Assembly (NCBI GenBank): GCA_016190055.1
Contig: JACPRH010000034.1
Span: forward strand, 1-64,000
Direction of reading: 5' to 3'
DNA from: Nitrososphaerota archaeon
Lineage (GTDB): Archaea; Thermoproteota; Nitrososphaeria; Nitrososphaerales; JACPRH01
DNA: 64,000 nt
In this document: piece by piece, positions 33,649 to 41,768 of the stretch
How positions within the stretch are numbered: the first letter of the stretch is position 1
How the letters are laid out: the number at the start of each line of letters is the position of its first letter
Notes under the pieces: generated by a model
Database searches by the model: none
Told to the model about the DNA's origin: nothing
What the model saw: the letters and a program-made list of their open reading frames with translations, nothing else
Translations under genes and position numbers: made by a program

Positions 33649-35151
33649 TTGGAGATCGTTGTTGATACTGGACTAATACTTGAGAAGAAGTATGATCTCG
33701 TTGTTCTTGGGCTTTTTGAAGGCGAGAAGGTAGAGGGTGCTGCAGTTGAGATTGACGATGCGTTAAACGGAGGCATTTACCGTTTACTGCAGAACAAGGA
33801 GTTTGAAGGCAAGCTCAAGCAGATAGCGCTCCTCCACTCGCATAGAAAAATCGGTATCGAAAGGATTCTGCTAATCGGCCTCGGTAAACGTGAGCAGTTT
33901 GGTCAAGAGGTTGTGCGCGTCGCATCCGGGAGGGCTGCGCAACTCGTCCGAGACCTAGGATTGAAGAGATACGCCACCACAATTTACGGTCATACTGAGC
34001 GGCTTACTCTCAGCCAGATAGTGGAGAGCCTCGTAGAGGGTATTGAACTTTCTCTCTACCGATATGATCACTACAAGACTAACAGTGAAACTCCCGCTAA
34101 AAAGGTCGAGCATCTCGACATCTTCACCGGTGTACCCGAGGTCGTCGGAGAGATCCAGCAAGCAGTTAGCACCGCCCAGATAATTAACCGCGGCGTCGCA
34201 GTGGCGCGAGATATCGCCAACACCCCCAGCAGCGACGCTACACCTCAGCAGATATCTGAGCAGGCTAAGCAGATAGCGGAGAGCCACAGCATCAAGATCA
34301 CCGTTCTAAAGCCTGAGGACATGGCGAAGCTAGGCATGGGCGGAATCCTCGGCGTCGCACGGGGAAGCCAACAGCCTCCGCGACTCATCATCATGGAGTA
34401 CGGAGGCGGGAGCAGCAACGAGCAGCCTATCGCGATAATCGGGAAGGGAATTACCTTCGACACCGGTGGAATCTCGATCAAACCCTCTGACAAAATGGAG
34501 GATATGAAGTTCGACAAATCCGGCGCCGCTGCAACCATCGGAGCTATGCAGGTTGCTGCTGAGCTGAAGCTCCCTGTCAACTTAGTGGGCGTCGCTCCGT
34601 TAACTGAGAACATGCCGAGCGGAACCGCTTACAAGCCCGGTGATGTTCTGAAGTTCGCTAACGGGAAGACTGCTGAGGTAATCTCCACCGACGCTGAGGG
34701 CCGGCTGATACTGGCTGACGCGCTCAGCTACACCTCTAAGTTCAAGCCTCAAGCTGCAATTGATCTGGCTACGTTAACAGGAGCCTGTGTTATTGCTTTA
34801 GGCGGTGCTGCGTCAGGGCTTCTCGGCAACGATGAGGGGTTGAAGCGTCGGGTTAAGGAGGCCGGCGAAGCTACCGGGGAACGAGTCTGGGAGCTGCCTC
34901 TCTGGGATGAATACAAGGAGCAAATCAAAAGCGAAATAGCTGATATGAAGAACGTCGGAGGCCGAGCAGGCGGAACCATCACAGCCGCATTATTCCTAAG
35001 CAACTTCGTCGACTACCCGTGGGTACACCTAGACATCGCGGGTACAGCGTGGACTCAAGACGGCACCCCAGATAAGCCGTACCACCCGAAGGGTGCAACC
35101 GGTGTCGGTGTGCGGCTGATCACCGAAGTTCTGCGGCGCTGGACGAAGTAG
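33649..35151 (+). CDS. pepA: Leucyl aminopeptidase (M17)
   Basis: The 500-residue enzyme releases N-terminal amino acids from peptides using two metal ions. The metal site is visible in GKGITFDTGGISIKPSDKME near residue 265 and the STDAEGRLILADAL motif near 345, with the catalytic Lys and Arg in place. The N-terminal domain is the usual M17 regulatory fold. The start is TTG. The stop overlaps the convergent C39-like gene by 32 bases. It is probably part of peptide turnover with nearby proteases. Confidence 0.95.
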   Translation: MEIVVDTGLILEKKYDLVVLGLFEGEKVEGAAVEIDDALNGGIYRLLQNKEFEGKLKQIALLHSHRKIGIERILLIGLGKREQFGQEVVRVASGRAAQLVRDLGLKRYATTIYGHTERLTLSQIVESLVEGIELSLYRYDHYKTNSETPAKKVEHLDIFTGVPEVVGEIQQAVSTAQIINRGVAVARDIANTPSSDATPQQISEQAKQIAESHSIKITVLKPEDMAKLGMGGILGVARGSQQPPRLIIMEYGGGSSNEQPIAIIGKGITFDTGGISIKPSDKMEDMKFDKSGAAATIGAMQVAAELKLPVNLVGVAPLTENMPSGTAYKPGDVLKFANGKTAEVISTDAEGRLILADALSYTSKFKPQAAIDLATLTGACVIALGGAASGLLGNDEGLKRRVKEAGEATGERVWELPLWDEYKEQIKSEIADMKNVGGRAGGTITAALFLSNFVDYPWVHLDIAGTAWTQDGTPDKPYHPKGATGVGVRLITEVLRRWTK

Positions 35152-35815
35152 CGGTAGTGTTAGACGAGGTCTCTTCAGAACTCCTCTGAGCAACCACTAC
35201 CACCCTTCGGTCAGTGCGGAAGTTTTTCTGGAGATCAAGTGATTTTTCAAAATCAGCTTTAGGTACCGTGGTAGGCCCAATGTCAGGGTCGTTAATCTTG
35301 ACGCTGCTTGAGTCAAACCCGGTTACGACCACCCAATGCAGCACGCCATCTTTCCAATTGTCGTCAGGAGCATACCCTATCTGATCCACCATGACGATCG
35401 GTGGTCTACCTGTTCGAACCAGTTCTTCTATGGTGTCGACGTCGATCTTAACGTAGTGCTCCTCTACTCCTCGCTTCAACGCCTTTTTCCGTATGCGGTT
35501 GTAGTTGAACCGCATTAAAGGAACTGTGATACCGTTGAAGAACCAGCTTAAAGGACCGTATTCGAAACGTAGATTGAACTTCTGTTCCTCCTTCAGGACA
35601 AGAGCGTTTAATCCCCTTTTCGCTGCGTAACCAGCTAAACCGTGGGCGTCGGTCATGCCGAATGGGAAGAGACTTGCGTAGTTCCACGCGCTTAGTTCAA
35701 GGAGGCGGCTGAGCTTCGAGTCGGGCTGATGATACTTCAGAACCATCATTAGGGAGGCGGGGCCGCAGCTACCTATCACCGCCTGTTTGAAGTAGGGAAC
35801 GTTCAGCTCGACCAA
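35120..35815 (-). CDS. C39-like cysteine peptidase
   Basis: This 231-residue protein has the papain-like C39 arrangement: FKQAVIGSCGPASLMMVLKYH near residue 10 with the nucleophile Cys17, and HWVVVTGFDSSSVKINDPD near 165 supplying His and Asp. There is no transporter domain and no signal peptide, so it is a free-standing cytoplasmic or loosely associated peptidase-like protein. The Ser/Thr/Ala-rich end (SSNTTATSSSAAEL) overlaps the pepA 3' end. The target is unknown; bacteriocin-like leader cleavage is only one option. Confidence 0.8.
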   Translation of the reverse strand: MVELNVPYFKQAVIGSCGPASLMMVLKYHQPDSKLSRLLELSAWNYASLFPFGMTDAHGLAGYAAKRGLNALVLKEEQKFNLRFEYGPLSWFFNGITVPLMRFNYNRIRKKALKRGVEEHYVKIDVDTIEELVRTGRPPIVMVDQIGYAPDDNWKDGVLHWVVVTGFDSSSVKINDPDIGPTTVPKADFEKSLDLQKNFRTDRRVVVVAQRSSEETSSNTTATSSSAAELR

Positions 35816-35938
35816 TCTATCGCCTGATGGCGGTAGGTAGCAGGTTTAGAGTATAGGTGTTTTGATTACGGACATGCTTGAGCGGTATCTGTAACCACAT
35901 ATACCTCTAGGCGATAGGCGAGGACGGGTTTTCCTTAG

Positions 35939-36910
35939 TTGGCTGGAGGTTCTAAGAAAGCAGTTTACGCTGCTTTGTTTGGTAATCTTGGAATTGCAGT
36001 GACCAAGTTCGTGGCCGCTTTCTTTACGGGAAGCGCCTCGATGTGGGCTGAATCATATCACTCAGTTTCAGACACCTTTAACCAGATTCTTCTCTTGGTC
36101 GGTATTAGGAGTAGCACTCAAGCTGCTAGCGAGCGTCATCAGTTCGGTTACGGGAAAGAAGTGTTTTTCTGGTCGTTCATCGTTGCTGTTATGCTGTTCG
36201 GCGTATCCGGTATCCTGTCTGTGGAACAGGGCTTCTCATCGCTTTTTGCTGCGCATACTATTGGAAACGTTAGCATAAACTACGTGGTTCTGGCTATTTC
36301 TTTCGTGTTTGAAGCGAACGCGTTGAGAATTGCGCAGAAGATGTTCAAGGAGACAATTGAAGCGCGTGGAGAAAAGGCGAGTTTCCGCGCGCTCATAAAC
36401 GAGTTTCGCGAAAGTAGTGATCCTACGATTCTCACTGTTATAGTGGAAGATTCTGCTGCGCTGCTCGGTATCATTGTAGCAGCTTCTGGAATCTTTCTGT
36501 CAGATATTACTGGAAACAGCATATTCGATGCAATCAGCTCGCTTGTTATCGGCTTCATCCTAATGGGCTTCGCATTCTTCTTAGCGAGAGAGAATAAAGG
36601 ATTGCTTGTAGGTGAATCCCTGAAGAAAGCTGAGTACGAGAAGATCACAGAGTTAATTGAAGCTATTCCTGAAGTAAAAAGCCTTGTTGCAATGCGGACT
36701 ATGCACATAGGTTCACAGGACGTTATTATTAGCATAGAAGTAAACTTGATTGACGATCTCAATACTGACAAGATAGAGTTAGTAGTAGATAACGTGGAAC
36801 AGAGGGTAAAACAGATTATTCCATATGCTAAGGATAATCATATCTTTGTAGAGATTCAGCGATACGACGGCAAAAAACAAGTTGCCACAGGTAGTCACGC
36901 CACGTTATAG
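35939..36910 (+). CDS. Cation diffusion facilitator transporter
   Basis: The 323-residue protein belongs to the CDF family that exports Zn, Fe, Mn or similar divalent ions in exchange for protons. It has about six transmembrane helices, the ESYHSVSDTFNQ metal site in helix 2 (HxxxD), a second site in VVEDSAALLG near residue 178 and a cytoplasmic C-terminal domain from about 225. The start is TTG. The PadR gene follows 130 bases later. Confidence 0.9.
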   Translation: MAGGSKKAVYAALFGNLGIAVTKFVAAFFTGSASMWAESYHSVSDTFNQILLLVGIRSSTQAASERHQFGYGKEVFFWSFIVAVMLFGVSGILSVEQGFSSLFAAHTIGNVSINYVVLAISFVFEANALRIAQKMFKETIEARGEKASFRALINEFRESSDPTILTVIVEDSAALLGIIVAASGIFLSDITGNSIFDAISSLVIGFILMGFAFFLARENKGLLVGESLKKAEYEKITELIEAIPEVKSLVAMRTMHIGSQDVIISIEVNLIDDLNTDKIELVVDNVEQRVKQIIPYAKDNHIFVEIQRYDGKKQVATGSHATL

Positions 36911-36998
36911 CCTGCAAAACTATGCTAAATACAGCGGTCGACAAATTCACTGAATGTTCTCGCGAATTTGCGGTTAGCGGCAACTTAGCGGCATAACA

Positions 36999-37035
36999 TT
37001 TTTATGTATCGCTAGCGATAGTATCGCCGGTGATA
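36999..37035 (+). promoter_or_regulatory. PadR promoter with two tandem palindromic operators
   Basis: A TATA-like TTTTTATG (36999-37006) is followed immediately by a perfect palindrome TATCGCTAGCGATA (37007-37020) and a near-perfect one TATCGCCGGTGATA (37022-37035). Their centres are 15 bp apart, so bound dimers would lie on related faces of DNA, covering the transcription start of the gene at 37043. Autoregulation by the PadR protein is the likely reading. Confidence 0.65.
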
Positions 37036-37042
37036 TACAAAA

Positions 37043-37585
37043 ATGAGTGACGATTGGTTTGAACGAGTTCGAAGCTCGATTCCGAGAGGCTTCTCCAGAA
37101 TCTACATTCTGCAGCTCCTCAAGGAAAAACCGATGACAGGCGGCGAAATCATCCGCACCGCTAAAGAGCAGAGCAAAGGCAAATGGATACCCTCCCCAGG
37201 ATTAGTGTACCCGCTGCTGGGCCGCCTCCTCTCACACGGCATGATCACAGAGACCACAGACGGCAGATACACCATCACCGAGAAAGGCATACATGAACTG
37301 GAGAACGTTGAGCAGATTAAGAAGGGAATGTCAGATCAATACGACACCTTCCTGAGCCTTGGTGCTGCCGGCAAATTCCTGCTGCAAGACGCTGTTGACC
37401 GAGTCAGCTCCTTCACCACAATGGTTCTAGAAGATGTTGACCGACTAGGTGAGAAGCAGCGCGTTCGCTACAAAGCCTTTCTCCGAAACGAGCTCCGCAG
37501 ACTCGAAGAAGCCGAAGAAGCTGAGCAAAAAACAAGGCGGACAAAGACAGAGACCGCGGCAGAAGACGAAGCGGCTACCACTTAG
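37043..37585 (+). CDS. PadR-family transcriptional regulator
   Basis: The 180-residue protein has the PadR winged helix: RIYILQLLKEKPMTGGEIIR near residues 19-38, then a recognition region WIPSPGLVYPLLGRLLSHGMI and the wing TTDGRYTITEKG. The C-terminal part is a long helical, coiled-coil-like segment rich in Glu and Arg that usually dimerises. The target is unknown; the gene's own palindromic promoter is the first candidate, and the cation exporter upstream is another. Confidence 0.88.
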   Translation: MSDDWFERVRSSIPRGFSRIYILQLLKEKPMTGGEIIRTAKEQSKGKWIPSPGLVYPLLGRLLSHGMITETTDGRYTITEKGIHELENVEQIKKGMSDQYDTFLSLGAAGKFLLQDAVDRVSSFTTMVLEDVDRLGEKQRVRYKAFLRNELRRLEEAEEAEQKTRRTKTETAAEDEAATT

Positions 37586-37591
37586 CTTAGT

Positions 37592-37870
37592 CTAACCGCT
37601 GTGAGCGGCAAGCACCGCCCGCACCTGCTCCGGAGTAGACCCGGTGATTAGCACTCGCTTAACTCGGCTCTTGCCTCCGCTGATGAGGACTACCTCTGAT
37701 CCGAAGATCTTGGTGAGCTGCTTAATGATCTCGAGGTTCGCCTTTCCTCCTTCTGGAGGTGATCGGCAGAACACTGTAATTTCATCTCCGGAAACCTCGA
37801 TGCGGAATGAGCCTGAACCTGGCTTCACGTACAGGTCAACGATAGCTCCGCGCCCTCCTTCTCTACCCAT
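37592..37870 (-). CDS. DUF167/YggU-family protein
   Basis: The 92-residue protein has the family core VDLYVKPGSGSFRIEV and CRSPPEGGKANLEIIKQLTKIFG, ending in KSRVKRVLITG. Members are widespread small alpha/beta proteins; no firm biochemical role is known. It converges on the PadR gene with only 6 bases between the stops. Confidence 0.85.
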   Translation of the reverse strand: MGREGGRGAIVDLYVKPGSGSFRIEVSGDEITVFCRSPPEGGKANLEIIKQLTKIFGSEVVLISGGKSRVKRVLITGSTPEQVRAVLAAHSG

Positions 37871-38057
37871 GCCTTCACCTTTTCAACATCAGTCCGATAA
37901 GGTCTTCTACGCCGCTCCAGCGTTTCGGTCCATAAACCGATCATGCGAAGTAGGAAAGCTTAAAAGAGAAGGTAAATGCCCTACGTACAGGTTAAACGAC
38001 TTCTGTATAGGTGCGATAACGTTTCAGGATTTGAATAAGACGAGGTTGATGTGATTT

Positions 38058-38258
38058 TTGAAATGTGAAATCTGTGGCGGGGCACGCGCCATGAAGTGCA
38101 GTAAATGCGGTATGATGGTCTGCCGGCACCACTACTCCCAGACCTTTGACGAAACAACTCGAAAGCTGACTCTACTCTGCCACAACTGCAGCCGCGATGA
38201 AATGAGCTTCACCTACTCTCCCCGACGCCGCTGGCGAAGACGCCGATCATATTACTAA
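38058..38258 (+). CDS. Small Cys/His zinc protein with arginine-rich tail
   Basis: The 66-residue protein has a Cys/His array: KCEICGGARAMKCSKCGM, then CRHHYSQ and LLCHNCSRDE, similar to a B-box or HIT-type zinc finger. The end RRRWRRRRSYY is strongly basic. Probably a nucleic-acid or protein-binding module. The start is TTG. It precedes the aIF2-alpha gene by 130 bases on the same strand but shares no obvious operon link. Confidence 0.6.
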   Translation: MKCEICGGARAMKCSKCGMMVCRHHYSQTFDETTRKLTLLCHNCSRDEMSFTYSPRRRWRRRRSYY

Positions 38259-38388
38259 CTAGCAAACTAACTAAGAGTGCTTCACCGACTCATTCACTTG
38301 CCAGCTCGTTGTTCGCTTCGTTCTGGTGATGTGAGAGCTAATCCTAAAGTACAAGCTCTTTCAGAGCTAATGCTAGGTCGAGAAGTTT

Positions 38389-39168
38389 ATGGGTGAGGAT
38401 ATCCCCGAAAGAGGCGAGCTTGTTCTAGTCACTGTGAAGCAGATTAGCTCGCACGGTGTCTACGTCTCTTTAGACGAATACGATGGGATGAGGGGTTTCC
38501 TGCACCGCTCAGAGGTTGCTACTGGCCGTGTCAGGCATATTGAGCGTTTCATCCGGATGGGTCAGAAGGAGGTTCTCAAGGTTGTCCGGGTTAACAAAGC
38601 TAGAGCGGAAGTTGATTTATCACTTAAACAGGTTTCTAAGCAGGAGAAGAAGGAAAAGCTCATCGAAGTTAAGCAGAACGATAAAGCGAAAAACATTCTT
38701 GACGCCGTGAAAGGTAAGCTCAACCTGAACACTGAGCTGAGCCAGAAGTACGAGTCAACCTTGGATGATAAGTTCGAGACCACATATCAGGCTCTTGAAG
38801 CAGTGGCTCGAGAGGGCAGCAAGGTTCTTGAGGGTACCGGTCTTCCCGAGAGCTATGTTCACACGCTTGAAGAGGTGGCGAAGGAGAAGATCACTCTACC
38901 TAGAGTCGAGATATCCGGCGTCCTTGAAGTAACTTCGCATTTGCCTAACGGGATTGACCTTATCAAAGGGGCGCTTGCCGCCGCTGAGAAGATAGAGGCA
39001 CCCAGAGTACAGGTGATGATAAGATACGTCAGCGCACCAAAGTACCGGGTCGCAGTTGAAGCTGATGACTACAAGACCGCTGAGAAAATATTGAAGGCAG
39101 CTGTAGAAACAGTTCAAGATAAGATGCAGAAGAAAGGGACTGTGAACTTCATCAGAAAGAAGAGCTAG
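38389..39168 (+). CDS. eif2a: Translation initiation factor aIF2 alpha
   Basis: The 259-residue protein is the archaeal initiation factor 2 alpha subunit. It has an N-terminal S1 domain (GELVLVTVKQISSHGVYVSL, then DGMRGFLHRSEV), a helical domain in the middle and an alpha/beta C-terminal domain (GIDLIKGALAAAEK). It helps deliver initiator Met-tRNA to the small ribosomal subunit. The family usually sits between eS27 and Nop10; here it is separated by 26 kb from that cluster. Confidence 0.93.
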   Translation: MGEDIPERGELVLVTVKQISSHGVYVSLDEYDGMRGFLHRSEVATGRVRHIERFIRMGQKEVLKVVRVNKARAEVDLSLKQVSKQEKKEKLIEVKQNDKAKNILDAVKGKLNLNTELSQKYESTLDDKFETTYQALEAVAREGSKVLEGTGLPESYVHTLEEVAKEKITLPRVEISGVLEVTSHLPNGIDLIKGALAAAEKIEAPRVQVMIRYVSAPKYRVAVEADDYKTAEKILKAAVETVQDKMQKKGTVNFIRKKS

Positions 39169-39172
39169 CCAG

Positions 39173-39598
39173 TTAGCTTGAAGATGCGCCGGCATTCGCA
39201 GTAGTCGTCGTTGCGGTGGCTCCTGCCTGTTGCTGTTCTTCCTTCTGTGCGCCTCTCTTGTCATATTTGGCGACCTTGTCAAGTATCTCAATGTATCTTA
39301 GCAGGAGCTCGGCGAGTCGAACCTGCTTCTCAGGATCGGTTTCACTCTCCAGTCGCTTAGCGGTCTCCTCAATTTTGGATGAAGCTAAATTCCTGAGGCG
39401 TGCAGAAATGTCTGTTGGGGCTGGCGCCATCCGTGTCTTCTCAATTAGGCTCAAGTCGTCGCAGTTGGCGCAGATGTTTCTTCCTTGATACTGCACTATG
39501 ACACCGCCGCATTTAGGGCAGGGTTCTCCGAGGAGTTTTCCTCCCTTTCTGACTAGGTCGCTGACGCTTCTGAGCTTCTGTCTATTGATATCAGCCAA
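39173..39598 (-). CDS. UPF0148 zinc-ribbon protein (Sjogren/scleroderma autoantigen-like)
   Basis: The 141-residue protein has the N-terminal GGKLLGEPCPKCGGVIVQYQ followed by NICANCDD, a four-Cys zinc ribbon of the SSSCA1/p27 family. A helical middle segment and a low-complexity Ala/Thr/Ser tail follow. The function in archaea is unknown. It faces aIF2-alpha tail to tail with 4 bases between stops. Confidence 0.82.
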   Translation of the reverse strand: MADINRQKLRSVSDLVRKGGKLLGEPCPKCGGVIVQYQGRNICANCDDLSLIEKTRMAPAPTDISARLRNLASSKIEETAKRLESETDPEKQVRLAELLLRYIEILDKVAKYDKRGAQKEEQQQAGATATTTTANAGASSS

Positions 39599-39768
39599 GG
39601 ATACTCGGCTCTAACGATGCAACTCCAGAATTTAAGGTATCTGTGCGTGCGCGGCAAAGAGCCGAAAAGGTCTCCAAAAGATTCTAATCCAGCTCCAGTT
39701 ACCAAATAGATCTGTGATAAGTAACTTTTATACAGGTAAGGGTGCGACTATGGATTCGTCGCGAGTTG

Positions 39769-40062
39769 ATGACTATGAGCGGTAAAGCGCAGAAAAATAA
39801 GGACAATGAGGAGAAAATTGTTCGTGCAGTCGCGGTTCTTCAATCCGTCGCAGACAGCAACATCACTCCTCGAAACATACGCAAAATTGTAAAGGACGCA
39901 GTGACAATGCTTCAGAACCCGTCGCTCACCCCTGGTGTGCGAGCGGCCAATGCGATCAGCCTTTTAGACGAGGTTTCTCAGGATCCAAATATGCCTAGTT
40001 TTGCTCGTGTAACGATTTGGAACGCTGTCTCTACACTTGAGAGTGTTAGGGAAGCTGTATGA
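39769..40062 (+). CDS. UPF0147-family protein
   Basis: A small all-helical protein of the UPF0147 family: LQSVADSNITPRNIRKIVKDA, then LTPGVRAANAISLLDEVSQD and NMPSFARVTIWNAVSTLE. The frame is open from a GTG at 39742, but the TATA-like CTTTTATAC at 39725-39733 and the family length favour the ATG at 39769 (97 residues) or 39775. Function unknown, archaea-specific. It overlaps the EVE gene by 4 bases. Confidence 0.85.
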   Translation: MTMSGKAQKNKDNEEKIVRAVAVLQSVADSNITPRNIRKIVKDAVTMLQNPSLTPGVRAANAISLLDEVSQDPNMPSFARVTIWNAVSTLESVREAV

Positions 40063-40589
40063 GAGGTGCCTCCGACCGGAGCACTCAAGGTAAAGGCCCC
40101 GAGTCGGACACACCTGAAAGAAACAGTGAAGCGAACCGCTCCACCTGCTGGATCCTAGCTGTAGTAGATCATCGTCTAACTCGAGATCGTAAAGTGTCTG
40201 CAATAGATGTTCTGAAGGAGCGTTTGAAGCAGAACATTTGGCTTGTCAACCCCAAAAATGTTAATGTGAAGTATCTCCGCGAAGGCGATGAGGTAGTCTT
40301 CTATCTCGGCAGCAGTGTTGACGAGAAGGGCTTCATCGGCGTCGGAGTCTTGGCTTCAGAGCCCCGTCCACTAACTGCCCCAGAGACCACTAAGTACGGT
40401 TCACCTTCATCACAGTTTGACAAGGCTGTGAGCTTGAGGGACACTAAGATGTGGATGCAGGTGAAGCCCGCGGCCATGCTTGTTCCTCAACTAAGCTTCA
40501 TTAAGAATAAGCAGAGATGGGGCGTCTATCTTGAAGGCGGAATTATTAATCTTCCAAAGCCCGACTTTGAGCTGATAATCAGCTCCTAG
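40059..40589 (+). CDS. EVE/PUA-like domain protein
   Basis: The 176-residue protein carries an EVE domain: CWILAVVDHRLTRDR near residue 29, LKQNIWLVNPKNVNVKYLREGDEVVFYLG near 57 and MWMQVKPAAMLVPQLSFIKNKQRWGVYLEG near 127. EVE folds are PUA-like and bind modified bases in DNA or RNA. In this position it is probably an RNA-modification or processing accessory, unless it belongs to a defence context, for which no other evidence is visible. The first 25 residues are charged and disordered. The gene overlaps UPF0147 by ATGA. Confidence 0.75.
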   Translation: MRGASDRSTQGKGPESDTPERNSEANRSTCWILAVVDHRLTRDRKVSAIDVLKERLKQNIWLVNPKNVNVKYLREGDEVVFYLGSSVDEKGFIGVGVLASEPRPLTAPETTKYGSPSSQFDKAVSLRDTKMWMQVKPAAMLVPQLSFIKNKQRWGVYLEGGIINLPKPDFELIISS

Positions 40590-40615
40590 TCCAGTCTGCT
40601 CTCGTTTAGTTTGAC

Positions 40616-40993
40616 TTAGTCATATTGTATGTTTTGGCCTAGCATCTCTCTGACTATCGCTATCTTTTCGAGGCCGAATGTTGGTTCTGCGGTGATGAAT
40701 ATTAGCTGTTTCTTTCCTTGGAAGACCATTAGAATAACGTTCTCTCGTCTGACAATTGTATAGATGGTTTTGCCGAAGTATGTGTCCCAAGTGTCGCGTG
40801 CGATACTTTCGCTGACGACGTGGGCCATCAGTCTGAGTTCCTCCTCTTTCGGCTCGAGGGCTTTAACGCCCTTCCTCATTCCGCCTGATACAATCCGTCC
40901 GTTTTTATCAAGCACAGCTGCATATCTGAGTTCACGGCTAAATTTGAAGAGCTTGATTCTAAGATCGTCGAACGATTCTCCCCTTTTCAACAT
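40616..40993 (-). CDS. DUF6659/roadblock-like small protein
   Basis: The 125-residue protein has alternating strands that resemble a roadblock/LC7 or profilin-like fold: ELRYAAVLDKNGRIVSGGMR, a helix-rich middle, then ENVILMVFQGKKQLIFITAEPTFGLEKIAIVREML. Thaumarchaeal genomes carry many such copies, which is a family-level observation from memory. The function is unknown; small G protein or signalling scaffolds are possible. It sits between the EVE gene and the chaperone cluster, convergent with the former. Confidence 0.55.
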   Translation of the reverse strand: MLKRGESFDDLRIKLFKFSRELRYAAVLDKNGRIVSGGMRKGVKALEPKEEELRLMAHVVSESIARDTWDTYFGKTIYTIVRRENVILMVFQGKKQLIFITAEPTFGLEKIAIVREMLGQNIQYD

Positions 40994-41072
40994 AACGATA
41001 CCTCAACTCCCTTCCTTTTCATAAGTAACAGCTGCTTCCGCTATTAATACTTTAAGCAGGTCTCAAAGAAAT

Positions 41073-41080
41073 CTTTATAG
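41073..41080 (+). promoter_or_regulatory. TATA-like box upstream of grpE
   Basis: CTTTATAG preceded by a purine-rich AAAGAAAT (BRE-like) lies 113 bases before the grpE start, which would leave a leader of about 85 nt. No stress-regulator repeat is obvious. Confidence 0.4.
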
Positions 41081-41192
41081 GCTGAAAACTGCTGATTGCT
41101 GTATTGTCGGAATAAGAGATCGTCGGGATCTCTCAAGATATTAAGATTAAGCGACTATATTGAAGATAGATAGGTAAAGGTGAAGAAACTGG

Positions 41193-41768
41193 ATGTCGGA
41201 GGAACCTGAAGAAGACCCAAAGCAGAAGACGCCTGATATGAGGCGAAAGATCGAGGATCTGAGCCGGAGCTTAGAGGCTGAGCGGAAGCGCGCAGATGAG
41301 TATCTGACACGGCTAAGGTATATGCAGGCTGACTTTGAGAATTACGAGAAGCGGGTCAGGCGGGAGCGTGAAGACTTGGTTAAGATGAGCAGCGAACGGG
41401 TCGTTGCTAAGATGCTTCCTCTGCTGGATGAGCTGCAGATAGCTCTAGTCGAGAGCAGGAAGCTGAAGGACGCAGAGGCCTTCATTAAAGGCTTGGCGAT
41501 AATACTTGGTAATCTGCTTGATCTTCTCCGTCAAGAAGGTGTCGAGGAGATTGAGGCGTTGGGCCGCAAGTTCGACCCGTTGAAGCATGAGGTTGTCTCC
41601 TTCATTGAAACTGACTCTGTGGAGGAGAACACAGTCGTCAAAGAGCTTAGGCGAGGCTATCTCCTACACAGCCGCGTCATCAGGCCAAGCGTCGTAGAGG
41701 TTGCGAAGAAACCCCTAAAAGCAGGCGACCCAAGCCCTTCAAATAACGTGGAGGTAACTACAATATGA
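41193..41768 (+). CDS. grpE: GrpE nucleotide exchange factor
   Basis: The 191-residue protein has the long N-terminal coiled coil ([20 protein letters not shown], then [16 protein letters not shown]) and the C-terminal beta domain with [15 protein letters not shown] and [23 protein letters not shown]. It swaps ADP for ATP on DnaK. The start of dnaK overlaps it by 4 bases. Archaea acquired this chaperone set from bacteria; thaumarchaea commonly have it. Confidence 0.95.
   Translation: MSEEPEEDPKQKTPDMRRKIEDLSRSLEAERKRADEYLTRLRYMQADFENYEKRVRREREDLVKMSSERVVAKMLPLLDELQIALVESRKLKDAEAFIKGLAIILGNLLDLLRQEGVEEIEALGRKFDPLKHEVVSFIETDSVEENTVVKELRRGYLLHSRVIRPSVVEVAKKPLKAGDPSPSNNVEVTTI

Noticed and set aside
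40059-40589. EVE gene as part of a defence system
   Set aside because: Its neighbours are housekeeping archaeal genes and no nuclease or restriction gene is linked.
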